Below are positions 62,569 through 64,000 of a DNA stretch of 64,000 nucleotides, piece after piece (position 1 is the stretch's first letter; every line of letters starts with the position of its first letter). The notes under the pieces were generated by a model. It saw only the letters and a list, made by a program, of their open reading frames with translations. It was not told the DNA's origin and did not search any database. The position numbers and the translations under genes are program-made. This DNA is from Synchiropus splendidus. Taxonomy: Eukaryota; Chordata; Actinopteri; Syngnathiformes; Callionymidae. Where the stretch lies: assembly GCF_027744825.2 (NCBI RefSeq), contig NC_071340.1:3417501-3481500 (forward strand). The letters are read 5' to 3'.

Positions 62569-64000
62569 CGTGTGTGTGTGCATGAAAAGATCAATCGGAA
62601 CCCGGAAATCAGACACGCCCGGGAAGTCGGACGGACCCTGCGGTGGCTGATCATTTATTGGAGGGGTCGCTCCAACTGTTCGTCGGTGAGAGCAAAACAT
62701 TCAGTTCAATCAAAAAAAAAAAAAGAAAAAGTATTTTAACCACATCCTGTCGATGTGTTTTATGTTTAACTACCTATGTTTTTTGTTTTATTCAATGCCT
62801 GTGCGTATAAAAACAGATGTTCAGTCAGAGGTCGAAGGAGTAGATCATTCGCACGTGGATTCTTTCACTCAGCAGACACCGCAACTGATTGGGGGTGAGA
62901 AAAAAACATTTAGAGTGATAGTTTACGTTTCACTGCTGTATTTATTTATTTATTTTTCACATAAAAAACAGATACAAAGGCGACGAGTACGCCGTGTCTT
63001 CTACCCATCGCTTCAACGCAACCTCCAACGTTTGGTAAGATGCGAATCTCAATTTTTTTCAACACACATCTCTACCGTTCAGTATCAGATGAATGGTTGT
63101 ATGTTCAGTATTATACTTGTGGTTTAATGATGCGTCTATTTGGTGTGTTAGAGCATCAAGCTATCTGTTATCTGTAATTTGGTTTATCTATGTTCAGGCT
63201 ATATGCTTTTAGACAGTGTAATTTTATTATTGAAGGTGTTTGAGTAACTGTTACAGCTAAACGTCGTTGTAATTTTATTACTATGCTTTTAATGGTTATG
63301 ACCCCTAGAGGTCGTGATTACTATTTACACTATGCTTTAACGTCGTTGACCGCTAGAGGTCGCGATTACTATTCACACTATGCTCTAACGACGATAGCCA
63401 CCAGAGGTCGTGGTTACTCTTTACACTATGCTTTAACGTCGTTGACCACTAGAGGTCGTGATTTTACTATTTACACTATGCTTTAACGTCGTTGACCACT
63501 AGAGGTCGTGATTTTACTAATTGTAATGCGCTTTAATGACAGTATACACTAGTGATTTACTATTTGTTTTTATGCTTTAAATGTTGAACCTTAGTAGATC
63601 CCTACGTTTATTTATTATTTTATTTTATTCTTTTTATTTATTTATTTATTTTTTAATGCTCTTAAGGATCTGGTTCTGTTGTGATGATGGATTTTTTGAT
63701 ATGGATGCTACACATGTTGTTGTTTTATTATCGTCATTGTTAGAAAACAACACGTCTCTACACCGGTTATATGATTACGTAATTGTGTTTTTTGCAGGTC
63801 GTATTTTTTCATATTTTACTCAGCTTATTTCCATACTACTCTACTTATATTTATACGGTATTAACTGCGACCGGAGGTCTTGCTTTCCGATTGTATTTAC
63901 ATTTGCATTGTTGTCAATATTCTGTTTCAGATCTCCCTCCGGGGTCTTGGCCTTTGTGGGAGACATCGACACCGGTTTTAGCAGTACCTCTGGATTTGCT
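61807..64000 (+). CDS. Putative multi-exon host gene with SIM-like motif (3' end outside window)
   Basis: Six exons can be drawn: 61807-61831, 61996-62043, 62127-62444, 62817-62894, 62972-63034 and 63930 to beyond the window. Each internal exon is bounded by AG and GT, has a length that is a multiple of three (48, 318, 78 and 63), and splits its junction codon after the first base, always giving GAT (CAT at the first junction). Exon 3 encodes DIIASADNFPETLIDAEELE, a SUMO-interaction-like CVIIIDSEDE (62294-62323) and a basic cluster SRKRRYNSTRK. Exons 4-6 are rich in Thr, Pro and Ser. The acceptor of exon 4 is weak. I do not recognise the family; a nuclear protein is inferred. Confidence 0.5.
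61846..61945 (+). repeat. TCTA and TATA-type microsatellites in intron 1
   Basis: TCTATCTATTTGTCTATCTA and then repeated ATATGTATATACATATATGT, within the first intron of the putative gene. Confidence 0.85.
62528..62580 (+). repeat. TG microsatellite in intron 3
   Basis: A run of about 17 TG units at 62529-62564, then ATACGTGTGTGTGTGC. Typical vertebrate intronic microsatellite. Confidence 0.9.
63280..63535 (+). repeat. ~50-bp tandem repeat in intron 5
   Basis: Five copies of a unit with CTAGAGGTCGTGATTACTAT and ACACTATGCTTTAACGTCGT, with the shared AGAGGTCG at about 63305, 63353, 63401, 63450 and 63503. Open frames across it are repeat artefacts. Confidence 0.85.
63536..63929. other. Remainder of intron 5
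   Basis: AT-rich, with a TTTATTTATTATTTTATTTT stretch at 63608-63650. An additional AG acceptor-like TTTTTTGCAG lies at 63789-63798, but the sequence after it begins GTCG, unlike the AT start of the other exons, so I did not call an exon. Confidence 0.4.

Noticed and set aside
62116..62700. 194-codon minus frame
   Set aside because: It runs antisense through the SIM-bearing exon and across the TG microsatellite (giving a His-Thr run); the plus-strand exon has matching splice phases.
63283..63486. 67-codon frame
   Set aside because: Tandem-repeat artefact in intron 5.
63789..63830. Extra exon after the acceptor-like TTTTTTGCAG
   Set aside because: The sequence after it starts GTCG, not AT as in the other exons, and would break the uniform phase.

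Overview
The window looks like the genome of a ray-finned fish, in a region built almost entirely of old mobile elements. It has no bacterial-style operons. It has teleost-type repeat content: DIRS-like tyrosine-recombinase retrotransposons, Ty3/Gypsy, piggyBac, L2-like and RTE-like LINEs, a gamma/epsilon-type endogenous retrovirus and a Maverick/Polinton. It also has vertebrate-style microsatellites and, at the right edge, splice-site-bounded exons. Nearly every long reading frame is a transposon or integrated-virus gene carrying frameshifts, stops or deletions. Family names come from motifs read by eye; no database was searched.

Layout. 1-8485: two inverted copies of a DIRS-like element around a short spacer. 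8486-12614: a decayed Gypsy element split by a piggyBac element (10729-12223, TTAA on both sides). 12615-26165: a patchwork of a second DIRS-like family, two oppositely oriented arrays of a ~185-bp satellite, and a TATA-containing cassette with a small Cys-rich frame between them. 26166-27430: a Gypsy leader fragment with a homopolymer tail and an RTE-type LINE 3' end. 27460-39303: a Maverick/Polinton (adintovirus-like) relic with protein-primed PolB, packaging ATPase, small membrane-active protein, adenain-like protease, double-jelly-roll major capsid, penton-like minor capsid and chromodomain integrase. 39310-42392: the 3' half of an endogenous retrovirus ending in a 436-bp LTR. 42393-59990: more DIRS-like sequence, satellite arrays, a nearly full-length L2-like LINE (46290-49407) and a second copy of the satellite-cassette-satellite structure. 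60000-64000: minisatellites, then what I read as a multi-exon gene.

How the parts fit. The Maverick genes face each other in two blocks: replication and packaging genes on the plus strand, capsid, protease and integrase genes on the minus strand. That is the usual order, and all are broken. The satellite is not an independent insertion: it meets DIRS-like sequence at the same junction in at least four places, and two copies of [satellite +][cassette][ORF1-like -][satellite -] occur 36 kb apart. The only sequence that looks like a possibly live cellular gene is at 61807-64000. There, consecutive exons all begin and end in phase 1, and the predicted protein has a SUMO-interaction-like motif and a basic cluster.
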